From positions 8,618,001 to 8,682,000 of the forward strand of contig JAKZAN010000007.1 in NCBI GenBank assembly GCA_023053545.1: a DNA stretch of 64,000 bases. Direction: 5' to 3'. Made by a program: the position numbers and the translations under genes. Each line of letters begins with the position of its first letter. The stretch's first letter is position 1. The notes beneath the pieces were generated by a model. That model had not been told where the DNA came from and searched no databases. It saw only the letters and a list, made by a program, of their open reading frames with translations. The DNA is from Lepidurus packardi. Taxonomy: Eukaryota; Arthropoda; Branchiopoda; Notostraca; Triopsidae. Of this stretch, positions 22,487 through 33,886 are shown one piece after another.

Positions 22487-25400
22487 CTAGCTAGGTGACT
22501 TGAAGATCTGCTTACGCAAATAACTGATCTTGGAATCCATACTGGATAACGGTAAGGAATTCCACAAATGTACTGGCAAAGGTACAACCCTGTACCCTAA
22601 CATCTCCAAATGTCGCAAATGAAGTTTATGGGAACCGCCTAAACTTCGCGCATGGTTGGAATAAGCCTCTTTGGGTAATGTCTGCACCACAATCCTAAAA
22701 TGAAGGTATCAAAACAAAAGTTAAATCATTCACCCGTTAATTAATAAACAAATATATACCGCTCCCAAGTCTCTGGAATAGGCTGAGCGAAACGTGGACC
22801 AAAAAGACTAGGATTTGAAGGAATTTCTGCAGGGTCTCCTTCTTTGTTCAATAAAAGTTCAAAATCTAGGAACAGTTTATTAGGTTTTTCTTTTTGGTGT
22901 CTGTGTTATTTATTTGGTTTTTACCTAAGTTGTGATAGTACGGAGAAAAGCTGTTGACTCGAAGAAATCGCTTGTCTCCCACGATTTGATGTAAACACTG
23001 CTCTAATTCGCGTTGAAAAGGGGTTCTCCTAGGCGAATCTAAGGAAAGAGTCGTTTGTCTCAGTTATTCATGAAAAAATTTGATATTACTCGAAATAATC
23101 TGTTCTTGGCAGAATTTATCGTGAAACCATGGAACATCTGCTTCTGGCATATCGATACAGACTGACCGATTTAATTCCATGAGGGCGTGTCTTACTTTGA
23201 ACGGATAGGTAGCCTTTCCAAAAAGAACAGTTAAAGCTTAAGAATTTGTTCTAGGAATTTTCCAAAAAACTACTTTAGAATAGCAGCAGCTAATTTCTTC
23301 ATCCAGTTTGTCCATAAACGGGACGCTAAAGACAATTCTCACCAGGCATTCAGGCAATTCTTGAAACAGCATCAAGTACAACAAACTTTGAACCAAACCA
23401 AGTCCTTGGACACGTTCATATTGCTGCGATAAAATCTGAGCTCCTGCAGCAAGAAACGCTTCTCCTGGACCCGGCAAATAGCCCAGTTGGTAGCACAAAT
23501 TGAAAAGTCTCTCTACTACCAGAACCGGTACGGCTTCCCAGTGCTGGACCACGTACCTCGCCATGGTATCGATCATGTCCTTATGTAAAGTATTATTGGT
23601 GGCTAGCACAGACACTAAATCTTTGATCATCCTAGAATGCAAGCCTTGTTGATGAATGTCGCTTAAGCATTTGTCATACAGTTTATTTAGGAGTAAATCC
23701 GTTACGGTAGTTCGATCTCGGCGCACTGTGTACGACCTAAGCAAGGCGACGGCGTCACTACCGACGCTCTCATTGGCCAAACGCGTAGCGGTGGCGCTGT
23801 CTAGCAAATGGTTCATATGAACCAACGAGCGCGCCAAATTCACGGGCAGAAACTTCGTATGGAACCCGAGCGCGATCTGCAAGCTGCGAGAAATTATCGA
23901 ACATTCTGCAACCGTAAACCGTGGCGCCAATTCCAACAGCCTGGGAGTGACCCACGCCGGTAACTCATGGTTACTATAAGCGATAACAAATGCAGACAAA
24001 CGACACCACGTTTGCCTCGGAATATAGCGTCCGCTTTCTGTAAAACCTTGAATTCGGTACACCATGTTTTGTTCGAAGGACGGGAACCGATATGTACCTC
24101 CCAAGTTATTGTTAAAGTACATGTACCAATGACAGGCCCTCGCTAATAAAAACACGCCTTCTAAGGAATCGTTCACTTCCGCACAAGCGAAGAGTTTGCT
24201 CCAGAACGTGTTGATCACTTGACGCTCCGACACTTTCAACCCTCTCAAAATCCTGTGCAAAGCCGAGAAATGTGGCTTGAGCTCATTAAACGGCGTCTCA
24301 ACTATTATTTCGCTGACGATTTTCTCCAAACGTGACCTGCCTTCAACTGAGGTCGTCGGAGCGATGCAAGCCAATAAATCAAGCTGTCGAATCTCGAAAT
24401 TCCTTCCCTCTAACGCCCGACAAGCGATTTGCTCGACTTTGGATGCGACATCCCGTGGTTCTTGGAAAGTTTCGATCAATTTCGAGAGCCATACGATCTC
24501 AATATAGCTGCATTTGTCAATAGATGGCTTAGCAATAGTTAATAATCGGGTGGCGACTGCATTAGCTTGTCCTACCCCTGCAGGATGGGCCAATAATCGC
24601 AAAACTCGAATGATGGTGCTGGTACTGGCATTGTCAAGTTTGCCTTCATCCAACATGTGTTGTACCACCGCCAGGTACTTTGGCAGTACGTCATTGGCAG
24701 ATACGTGGGATGTGCTTAGCAAACCGACGGTCGTTAGCTTCAGGCACTCTTCATCCGAGCAGCGGTCCAGAAAATGAAGTAGACGAGGTACCACCGTTGC
24801 AATGGCCAGACGACCAGGACCTAATTGATCCCTAATAGCGAGACAAAAGCGTGAAAGGGCTGTTATGGGGAAACTGTCAAGTTTCGCGAACGCAGTTTCG
24901 ACCAGCGGGTACATGGGAACTTCCCATACATTGAACCCGAATCTTCGCAAGCACAACAGTATGCAAGCCAGTGCTTCTTCATTGTAGGACCACGTATGTT
25001 TTAATACGTTGTTGATGAGCTCCGGGTACTGGGCGTGTTTTTTTAACGATTTTGTGTACTCCTCCACGTGATGGTTGTAGGATAGGTGGCTGTAAGCGGT
25101 ACGGAAGTGGCAATAGAGTTTCTGGAGGTCCCATAGCGTCACTAATGCTTGACTGGCTTGTTGAGGGTCCAGATTAGGGTGTCGGACTAGATCGAAGACT
25201 TCATTGACTGAAGTTGCTTGAGATAAAGCGACGGTAAGGGCGTCGGTATGATCGGGGTAGAGGACCATTCGCAAGTCTTCGAATTCCAGGAGGGATAAAG
25301 CTGAATCGCCCATTTCACTGACTGAAGAATCATTGTTGTCACTAAAGTCTTTAGAGGATGGACCAGGATCCTGCAGATTCCCAGCATGTTGTGCGGTTGT

Positions 25401-25604
25401 CCTAAAGTTAAGAAGGTGTTTAATTCGGTTGCTGTATTGAAGAAACGTAGGAAACTTGATTGTGCGAGCCAAACTGTGGGAATTTTGAAACGTGGGAATT
25501 ATAAGCTGGCGATGGAGATGGAGGAGTAAGGATTTTTGTAATAGGTGGTTGCAAGCCACGGTAAAACCAGGACGACGCAGCCATAAAGCTGACATATTTG
25601 ACAC
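22487..25604 (-). CDS. FAST-kinase-domain (FASTKD) family protein with C-terminal RAP domain
   Basis: FASTKD proteins act in the mitochondrial matrix in RNA processing, stability and translation. Five exons join in phase on the minus strand: 25604-23274, 23213-23090, 23038-22925, 22865-22760 and 22694-22487, giving 960 aa. The first about 60 residues are Arg/Leu/Ser-rich and nearly free of acidic residues, as expected for a mitochondrial targeting peptide. The middle is Leu-rich helical repeats typical of the family. The FAST_2-like segment includes LMELNRSVCIDMPEADVPWF. The C-terminal RAP domain (last about 65 aa) contains HKLHLRHLEMLGYRVVPLP, then a WNSL segment. I cannot assign it to a specific FASTKD1-5 member. 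The gene is convergent with MADD; the stop codons are only 176 bp apart. Confidence 0.85.
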
Positions 25605-26115
25605 TGAGGATCACTGAATAATCACTGTTGTTTTTCTTTACATTTAAATAGGAGAAACTACACAAGTTTACAGACAAACGTGTTGAAACAGCGTGTTGTT
25701 TACGAAACAAAAGTGGTTCGTCTCTGGCCCTTCTTTCCGAGGTTCAATTTCTTGTAGCGCGTCTTTCAAAACGCGAGTCCAAATCTTTCAAATATTTTTG
25801 CCTACAATTTGATTAAAGCGGGAATCGGAATAATCCGATAAGCGCGAGTAATATATCATACATCTCTCTCCTAATACAGCTCTCCCTACATGTAAGTGTA
25901 TAGCTGAATCGGGAGCAGAGCTTCAGGATTCTGAATCGGAATTTATACTGATACGGCGTTTCAGTATAACTTGCGATCCATAATCATATACAATAAACGT
26001 CCAAGAAAAAGAAGATATGTTATAGAACAAACCAAATAAAGTGGTCATTTACGCATATTGTCACGGCCTAAGTTAGTCATCGCTTGTTGTTTACATGATT
26101 AGCATTCCTACAACA
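25605..26115. other. Intergenic region upstream of the FASTKD gene
   Basis: This stretch lies before the FASTKD start codon on the minus strand and must hold its promoter. It is A/T-rich with no TATA element or CpG-rich island that I can place with confidence. Nothing coding is visible. Confidence 0.5.
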
Positions 26116-26343
26116 TTATTCCTGAACCCGTATCTTACAATCCTGCAACAGTTTCTTACAAATCAGCACCAGTAGCATATCCAACTTAGCCTGCATCTTA
26201 CAAGCCAGCACTATAGTATCCCACAATCCTTCTCCGGTCCCTTATAAACCATCCCCGGCAACTTACAGCACTGCACCCGTTGCTTACAAAGCTTCCCGTA
26301 CCACCTACACCGCAAAGGGTACTTCGTGTCCTTCCACCGAATA
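26116..26343 (+). pseudogene. Relic of a Tyr/Pro/Ala-repeat structural protein (cuticle-like)
   Basis: One frame reads a repeated EPVSYNPATVSYKSAPVAYP pattern, broken by two in-frame stops. A shift then restores VPYKPSPATYSTAPVAYK and ends at a TAA at 26341-26343. A PAPVAYK-like heptad is common in arthropod cuticular and other secreted structural proteins. There is no start codon or signal peptide in front, and stops plus a frameshift interrupt it, so it is decayed. The family assignment rests on the repeat composition only. Confidence 0.6.
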
Positions 26344-26623
26344 ATCTACCTCCACCAAATACTAAACCACCTAGAAGTTATAATGTATCACAGATTAACT
26401 GTCAATGACGTAGTACATATTTTTTATGCAAAAAAAATTAAAGAAACCTGAATTCAATTACTAAAATTTATTTTGAGACTAGATTATCAGTTTAGTAATC
26501 TGATTGTTCAACAAAACAAAAACACACTTGCATTACTATTTAATTTTACAATAAATTTGCGAGTCTACGTAATGCAATCATAGTGCAATATGATCCTATT
26601 TGTTCGGAGCTTATTTTTTTCCA

Positions 26624-28369
26624 TTAGTTTCCAGTGGTAAGGATTGTGTCATTATATCGCAGGGGAGCCTCTGTCCCGTATGTTTGAAACTGGATTATAA
26701 AGAACGTTAATATGTTTGCAGTAATCTAGAGAATAATAAATAATACAAACTATAAACTTTTCTTTGTGAATACAGTGGATGCGCTTTACCCCTGGTATAA
26801 CAGCACGGGTTAAGGAAAAGAACCCTGCTGGGTTCATCCCAGTTCGGCATCGACAAGGTAAGGAACTTAATAGCTGTATTTGAAATTGTTCGTCCTGCCG
26901 CAATCCGATAAAGGAATATTTTTGAATAGCTCGGCTGATACCCACCATCTGCAACGTGTTGATTTAGTCAAGTGTAGTTCGCTTTGGTTTAAAGATTAAA
27001 GATAATCTTTACATACATGACTTTTTAGTTCGTCGGCAGCCCAGAATATTGCTATCAGTTCAGTTATAAAGCAAAGCATGCGTAAAGCCACTGCAAAAGC
27101 ATAGGTGCCTGTTTTAATAAACCATTCTTTCTGGTTGCGTATCAAAGCGAAACTGGTGAAAAAATGCAGTTCATTATTAAATTTATCTGCAACACCTTAA
27201 AATTCTAAAGGTTGAATTACGGAATATTGTTTCTAACTTATACTTCCCATTAGGAAAAATAAACTAAACGGGGAGCATATTTACCTTTCGGTTATGATAA
27301 GAAATATTTGACTAGGGATTATGAAGCCAACTAAAGATGCGCTTAAGTCATGGAAAAGCTCAACATTGTCTTGCATAAATTCGTGCTGCTGCCGAATTTC
27401 ATTTAGACTCATAACAAGTGTACTTTCCTGAGATGTTTTAGAGCTTTACAGAAAATAACATTAGTTTTTCGTCAAGTTCATTGACCATACTTTTCTATCA
27501 GATCGACGTGGTAATCGTAACTGTGACGGGCAATAGTTGCAAGTATTTTGATCGCTTTTGTAGTAATGAGTTGGAATCTATGTCCGAGTGTGTGCATTAG
27601 TTGAACAAGTAGCAGGATCACAGACACTGAATAGAGTGAGTACGTCGGTGCTATTAGTAAACCCATGTATCCGGAGACGGCAGACCCCGCTCCTTCGATC
27701 CACCACTGATAAACTCCGGAACATAATCCCATATGCGTGACAGTCTAATACCATATAACATATCATTCAGATTCATAACACAAACAGGTATTAAATTCAT
27801 AAGTAAAAATGCAATACCATTGTAATGATCCAGGTTAAAAACACCCAACTCTTCCGTCTTATAGTTCGACAATCCTCCGCTTGGACTTGAAGTTGAACAT
27901 CTAAATCAGCAATATTGTTCAGAAACTGCACAAGCTTTGATGAAGCACCCAGTGTTAGTACAATTGGGAGGGTGTCAGTCAGGAGATACGCAAAACCGAC
28001 GAAATATGCCAACGTTTCAAAGGTTGAATTTTTGTGCTCATGGTTGCTTTCTCCCCAAATATTCACGATATGTATATAAACAGACAGGATAAGTAGAAAG
28101 GCGTAATAAATAGTTCGTTTTCTCAGCCAAGAAGCTGAAAAATAACTGGGCTTTTGAATCGATTCTTGCGCTATCAGAAGGGTTTCAATTGCTATTGGAA
28201 TTTTGCTGCATTTAATAAGTTTACCTAGATCCGGCTTTCGAAATGACACTTGCGGCCAGAAACCAAGAATCTTATTGAGAATCAGCAAAGGTTCCATACC
28301 AAACCACACCGATTTCACTGGTCGTTTGACAACATCGAATACCTTATTGCTTTTATACCTGCGAAACAT
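26624..28369 (-). CDS. Gustatory receptor A (seven-transmembrane chemoreceptor)
   Basis: A predicted contact-chemosensory membrane receptor of the arthropod Gr superfamily. Seven exons join to 433 aa: 28369-28225, 28164-27818, 27744-27491, 27443-27285, 27152-27017, 26948-26790 and 26725-26624, with intron phases 1,0,2,2,0,0. The start ATG aligns with those of B and C. Visible landmarks are SVWFGMEPLLILNKILGFWP near the N-terminus, several hydrophobic segments, GHRFQL with an amphipathic stretch, ELFHDLSASLVGF, GFFSLTRAVIPG, and a last exon with TFFIIQFQTY, a variant of the family's terminal TYhhhhhQF motif. A phase-0 intron just before the last exon is typical of the superfamily. Intron 1 is exactly 60 nt and open in frame, so unspliced transcripts would add 20 aa. 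The ligand is unknown. Confidence 0.86.
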
Positions 28370-29099
28370 GGTTCTCGCAACTAATATCTTCGAGTTATCC
28401 AGGCAAATGTGGGAAGGCCGGGGAAGTTAAAACTTTATATAATCGCCATAGGCTACTTTTTTTTCTTTTAGAAATTTAATCAATTGAGCTGCACTTAAGA
28501 AAGTTACGTATGTGAATCAATAAGTTGGGCAGCTCTTTGTATAAAGGAATACACCAATGAAGCATTCGTTTGTTTGCTTTGATAACGTCTGCTTGCTTCC
28601 TAATTAGTTAGACGCCTTGATGATTATAACGTCTGATCGAAAGGCGTCTATCGTCTAACGACTCCAGTCTGGCAAACAATAACTAATAACTTACGACAAT
28701 AACTTACTTAGCGACAGTGACTTACTTCGCGTTTGAACAGCTCCGGAACAGCTGCAGTAAATAGGTTTACAAAAAGGATATACAGTATTCCAATGTGGGT
28801 GTTTCGGGCTGACCTTAGTGCCAAGAGTATTCAGGTTTTAAAAACAAAGCAAAAAAGACGGAATGCCAATGGGTACTATTAGCAAACCTCCCAACGAATA
28901 AGCTTTCAACCACTCTTCCCTTGAATAATACATTGGCACGTGAAAGGCATGAAGTGACAGTACACGTATATTGCAATCAGTAGCAACTGCACGATCTTAC
29001 TTTACACCATCACTAACTAATAGAATTTAAAAAAAAAAATAGAAATTAGCAGTGCTAAACAGTGTTAAACACAATTAAGAGCACAGTTAAGTTCTTTAG
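28370..29099. other. Spacer between receptor genes A and B
   Basis: This holds the presumed promoter of receptor A and the 3' region of receptor B. On the minus strand TTATTGATT and AACTTTCTTAAGT (complement of 28493-28523) lie about 125-155 bp before the A start, and receptor C has the same pair. A perfect 10-bp inverted repeat, TAGACGCCTT/AAGGCGTCTA, lies at 28609-28618 and 28641-28650. No coding sequence is seen. Confidence 0.6.
28493..28523 (-). promoter_or_regulatory. Shared upstream element of receptor genes (copy at A)
   Basis: The plus-strand sequence ACTTAAGAAAGTT (28493-28505) followed by AATCAATAA (28515-28523) lies 124 bp before the receptor A ATG. The same two blocks lie 118 bp before the receptor C ATG, with different sequence between and around them. 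Position and sequence both match, so a core-promoter or sensory-neuron element is plausible. It could also be remnant identity from gene duplication. Confidence 0.4.
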
Positions 29100-30790
29100 T
29101 TAAGTCCCAGATACGTTGCAATAATGGTGCGTTACTACATCACCTTCCGCGTACGTTTGAAACTGGATTATGAAAAACGTGGTAAAGTTTGTAATAATCT
29201 ACAGAAAAAGAAACCATTGATTAGGCTTTGTACATCCTTTGATTTTCTTACCGCTGGTATAATTGCACGAGTTAAAGAAAAGAACCCGGCTGGGTTCATC
29301 TCAACTCGACTTCGCAAGGAGATCGAACTTAATAGTTGGATTTGAAGTTGCTCATCCGGTTTCAGCCCGAAAAAGTTGTGTTTCTGAATTGCACGACTGA
29401 TGGTCGTCATCTGTAACAGATTCCAATACAGCTATAATTGTCCTTCAAAGTTATGTTTGCATACATGGTATTTCAGCTCATCAGCACTCCAAAATATCAT
29501 TATTAAGTCTACGATGTAGATCGTAATCCGCATAGCGACGCTAAACATATACGGAGCCCTTCCTTGCAATATTAAGGAGTTCTGATCGCGTACCATTGCG
29601 AAGCTGTCAAGGAAACATTTAAGGATTGAAATATTAAAGCGCAACTAATTGCCAACGGATGAATTTAAGATTACCTTTGGGTTATAATGAGAAATATTTG
29701 AAGAGGGATTATGCAGCCAATTAATGAAGCACTCAAATCATGGAAAAGCTCAACATTGTCTTGTAGAAGTTCATGATGTTGTCGGAGCTCATTGAGACGT
29801 TCTACGAGCGTTTGGTGTGGTTTCCTATAATAGCTCCAGGAAGGAAACTAATAGTTAATTTCCAGATCATTTCACTATATACCTTTCAATTCGTTCCATG
29901 CGACACTTCAGCTGTTCATTGTTTCCAACAGTTTCAAGAACGTTCACCGCTTCAGCTGTTAGTACTTGAAATCTATGCCGGAGTGTGTTCATTAGTTGCA
30001 CAAGGAATAGGATGAGGGTCACGGAATAGAACATGTACATGGGTGTCAGTGTCACACCCAAATATCCTGTGACTACCGACCCTCCAGCTTTTCGCCAAAA
30101 TTCAAAATTTCCATAATACAGTCCGATATTTATGGCAATCTATACAATATCTCATTTTATTGTTTATAGTTTTATTTAGAAACTCATGCAAAATTAGATT
30201 TGTTGCTCAAAACTAACTTTACCAAGGCGCATATTGAAATAGTGAAAACCCAGCTTCTCCGTCGGATGGCCAGGCAATCCTTGGGTTGGATTCTTAGCCG
30301 ACCGTCTAGGTCAGCAATATTGTTCAGAAACTGAACAAGCTTTGGTGTAACAGCCAAAGATATCAAAATGGGAAGGACGTTAATAACAGGGTAAACATAA
30401 TGGATCAAGTACGCAAACTTTTCGATATTAGAAGTTTTGCGTTCATTGACGCTTTCGCCAATAATGTTTACTATACCCATACCAAGGGTAAGTGTAACCA
30501 CCACAATGGAATATATAGTTTTCATACGCAGCCAACTGCTGGAAAAATAACTGGGTTTTTGCTGAAGCCATATTACTATAATGGAAATGAATATTACTAT
30601 AATGGCATCGTTACTTATTTTTTTAAAAATTAACAGAGTTTTTACCATCAGGATCCGGTTTTCGAAATGATACTTGCGGCCAAAATCCCAAAATCTGGTT
30701 GAGAATCAGCAAAGGTTCAATACCAAACCATACCGATTCACTTGGAAACTTGACAGCACGAACACTCTTGCTTTTATACTCGACAAACAT
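29100..30790 (-). CDS. Gustatory receptor B (seven-transmembrane chemoreceptor)
   Basis: Second member of the tandem array. Seven exons join in phase to 433 aa: 30790-30646, 30575-30223, 30139-29883, 29824-29675, 29603-29465, 29410-29252 and 29198-29100. Intron phases match A and C. Landmarks include SVWFGIEPLLILNQILGFWP, LVQFLNNIADLDGRL, LMNTLRHRFQ, ELFHDLSASLIGC, GFFSLTRAIIPA and the terminal TFFIIQFQTY. The ATG at 30790 is chosen because it aligns with A and C; an upstream in-frame ATG at 30910 would add 40 unrelated residues. It is intact, with no stops or frameshifts. Confidence 0.86.
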
Positions 30791-31325
30791 AGTTTGGAGC
30801 TTATAGCTTATAGAATGAGCCAGGTGAATAGGAACGTTGGGGGAAAAGTTTGTATATCTCTTCTTTCGAATACCGCACCCTTTCGAACTTGTTGTATGCG
30901 TTGCGCTCAATTCAATTTGCTAAAAAAACTTTAATATAATTGATCAGTGAAAACTGAACATGTGATCGTTTTTTACTTATTTATAAGCGTTTGCATTGTC
31001 CGCCTGCTATATACATGATTAGTTTCTTTGAGGAGTGCCACTGATGAGACGACAACCTACTTTGTGTCCAACCCAAGCTTGTTAAGTTATTTAACAGATT
31101 ACTATGAGTGACCTTTGCCGTTAGAAATGTCATTACTATGACCGTGAGTCATTGCGTTATCTGGGTTATATTTATTATAGCTTTGGATGTTATATGTTAT
31201 GTTTTTGTATTTAGTATACTGGACAAAGGATAATACACTAAAGAAGGAATGTGGTTAATATAAAGATGTGCTACTACATTAATGAGATCTTTCTAATGAG
31301 TTAGGGATCAATAAGAAAGCGAAAT
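30791..31325. other. Spacer between receptor genes B and C
   Basis: A/T-rich spacer carrying the presumed promoter of receptor B and the 3' end of receptor C. The paired upstream element found at A and C is only weakly recognisable here, as AACTTTAATATAATTGATC at about 30927-30945. No coding sequence is seen. Confidence 0.5.
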
Positions 31326-33030
31326 TTAGTTTCCAGATCCAATTGTTATATTATTACAAGGTAAATTTTCATTCGCAGTGTAGGTCTGAAACTGAATAAT
31401 AAAGAAAGTCACGACGTTGGCAATAATCTATAGAAAAAGAATATAATTAAGTTTTGCTCGCTTAGTCTTTGATGTTGTTTGTACCGCTGGTATGACGGCA
31501 AGAGTTAAGGGAAAGAACCCGGATGGGTTGATCTCCACTCGGCATCGAGCGGATAAGGAACTTAAAAGTTGTATCTGAAATTGCTCATCTTGCTGCAACC
31601 CAAAAAATGAATGTTTTTGGATGGCACGACTGATCTCCACCATCTGTAATGGATTGAGTGAAATTACAGTAATCTGATCTCAGAAAGTTATGTTCTTATA
31701 CATGACTTTTGAGATTATCAGCTGCCCAGAAAATAGCTACCAAGTCAGTCGTAAAGGATACAATGCGTAAAATAACGGAGAAAAGATACATTAGTCTGCC
31801 TTGAGATAACCATAGATTCTGATTGCGCACTATCGAGAAACTATTGATAAAATATGCTTATAAATTAATAATGAAAATGAAATCTAAACAAAAAGGGAAA
31901 AATTAATGGCAGTTATAATGATTAATTTACCTTTCAATTATAATGAGAAATATCTGAACAGGGATTACGCAGCCAATTAAAGCCGAACTGAAGTCATGGA
32001 AAAGCTCCACTTTGTCTTGCAGGAATTCGTGCTGTTGTCGGATTTCAATGAGACGTTCCACGAGTGTTTGATCGGATTTCTTGAAGCTTATTTGGAAAGG
32101 ATAGCTCATAAATAGTAATAAAGTTTTCATAAAACTCGTCAGTTCATACTGTTCAACCCCATCAGTGTGGGATTTCAACTGATCGGTCTCGCGGGCAATG
32201 GATCCGAGTACTTTCATCGCTTTTTCTGTAACCAATTGAAATCTGTGTCCCAGTGTATTCATCAGTTGGACCAGTAAAAATAGTAAAGTCACGGAATAGA
32301 ACATATAGATGGGTGTGAATATTACACCCAAGTATGCGGAGACTATAGATTTTCCAGCTCTGCTCCACCATTGAAAATTAACAGAAGATACTCCGATGTT
32401 CGTTGCAATCTATTACAAACATTACTGTTATCATCTACAAGTATTAATGTAATATTTTAGAGCTCTTTGTCGCTACCGAGACAATAATCAAAATGGCTAA
32501 TATCCAACTTCTTCGTCGTATGGCCTTGCAATCCTCTGGTTGAAGTTGGAGCTGGCCATCTAGCTTTGCAATACTATTCAAAAATGCAACAAGCTTTGGT
32601 GTAGCAGCCAAAGACAGTAATACGGAAATGGTGTTATCCAAAATATAAGCGTAAACGACCAAATACGACAGCTTTGTAAATGTGGAAGTCTTGTGGTGGT
32701 TGTTGATCTCACCCAAAATGTTCACCGAATGCAAATAGAGGGATATGGTCAGCAGCACTAGGTAATAGATAGTTCGAATTCTCAGCCAAGGTGTCGAAAC
32801 ATAGCTGGGCTTTTCACAAGCCTCTAGTGCTGTGAACGGTGTGTTAGAATGTTAGACTTGATTCTGTTAGAATGAAGGAATTTACCGAGATCCGGCTTTT
32901 GAAACGATACTTGAGGCCAGAAACCCAAAATTTGGCTCAGAATGATCAAAGGTTCAATGCCAAACCACACCGATTCCACGGGGTGCTTTACAACTTGAAC
33001 CCTTTCCCGATTCCACTTGAAAAACTTCAT
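31326..33030 (-). CDS. Gustatory receptor C (seven-transmembrane chemoreceptor)
   Basis: Third member of the array. Seven exons join in phase to 435 aa: 33030-32886, 32823-32477, 32409-32150, 32086-31931, 31840-31702, 31643-31485 and 31427-31326. Landmarks: SVWFGIEPLIILSQILGFWP, IRTIYYLVLLTISLY, LMNTLGHRFQLVT, ELFHDFSSALIGCVIP, GFFPLTLAVIPA and the terminal TFFIIQFQTY. The chosen ATG aligns with A and B; another in-frame ATG lies nine codons upstream. The gene is intact. Its 5' end faces the DNA-end-resection gene across a short intergenic region. Confidence 0.86.
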
Positions 33031-33147
33031 TTCTGTGTAACTGGTGATATGTTTCAAGAGGATCTGAAAAAGCCGTCAAAAACTGTTGGTGTCCATCCTG
33101 CTGGGACTTCTTGATAATTTCTGGGCTGCGCTAAGGTTACTCGTGGA

Positions 33148-33180
33148 ACTTAAGAAAGTTCTACTCTTGCAAATCAATAA
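33148..33180 (-). promoter_or_regulatory. Shared upstream element of receptor genes (copy at C)
   Basis: ACTTAAGAAAGTT (33148-33160) and AATCAATAA (33172-33180) lie 118 bp before the receptor C start, with the order and spacing seen before receptor A. The intervening bases differ between the two genes. The whole segment 33031-33481 is otherwise without recognised features and separates receptor C from the divergent genes on the right. Confidence 0.4.
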
Positions 33181-33481
33181 ACGTCAAATTGAAGGCGTTT
33201 GCTTGCTCTCACTGTTCATAAATTCAACGGGCGTTCTATTGGATCAATTCCCTTGATCTACTAGAAGGGATTAAACATAATGGAGAAAGAAGTACATGAT
33301 CATGCCGATGGATTGGAACTCAAAAATTTTTGCGACTTGTTTCATTTTGTCTCCCATAATAGCAACAAAATACATAAAAAGAAGTCAAATCAAGCTAACT
33401 TAAGCTAAATCTACAAAGCATAACGGCAAATAAAATTACAGGAATTGGGAGTTAAACTGTACAAAACAATTATAAAACATC

Positions 33482-33712
33482 ATGCTGAGTAGTCATCGTG
33501 TTACGGTTTTAAAGTACTTAAAACGATTTAAAAACAGACAAAAATGTGATACGTTCGAAGAATTTACCAGTCCTAAGTTTGTCAAGTTCATTCGTGGTAA
33601 GTTACCACGCTGCCCGTGCTTTTTTTTTCTTATTTCGTTTTTTTAAGCTACATATAAAATTCAAACTCGGAGGTTTATCCTTACGCCACCAAGCGGTAGC
33701 CAGGTGAATTAG
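33482..33712 (+). CDS. Possible small two-exon ORF of unknown function
   Basis: I do not recognise this. An ATG at 33482 opens a 38-codon exon (to 33596) ending in a consensus GTAAGT donor. A pyrimidine-rich tract and AAG acceptor lead to 33648-33712, giving a 58-aa product that starts MLSSHRVTVLKYLKRFKNRQ, basic and amphipathic as in a mitochondrial presequence. AATAAA lies at 33748-33753, 36 bp after the stop. The alternative is a pair of noncoding 5' UTR exons of the next gene, with this as an upstream ORF. The strong intron supports transcription; coding is uncertain. Confidence 0.3.
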
Positions 33713-33886
33713 TTAGTTTCATAAAGGACTGGCGCGCTTCGCATAATAATAAAGAGGACTGTCCTGCAAAACGTTGGACTTGGATTTCTAACGGTAACAG
33801 TGTTTCTTTCCTTGTATTGTACGCATGTGTAGAATTGACCGTTTGACTAGCTTTTAAATTACTTGTGTCTTTAGTCCGTTTAGAAG

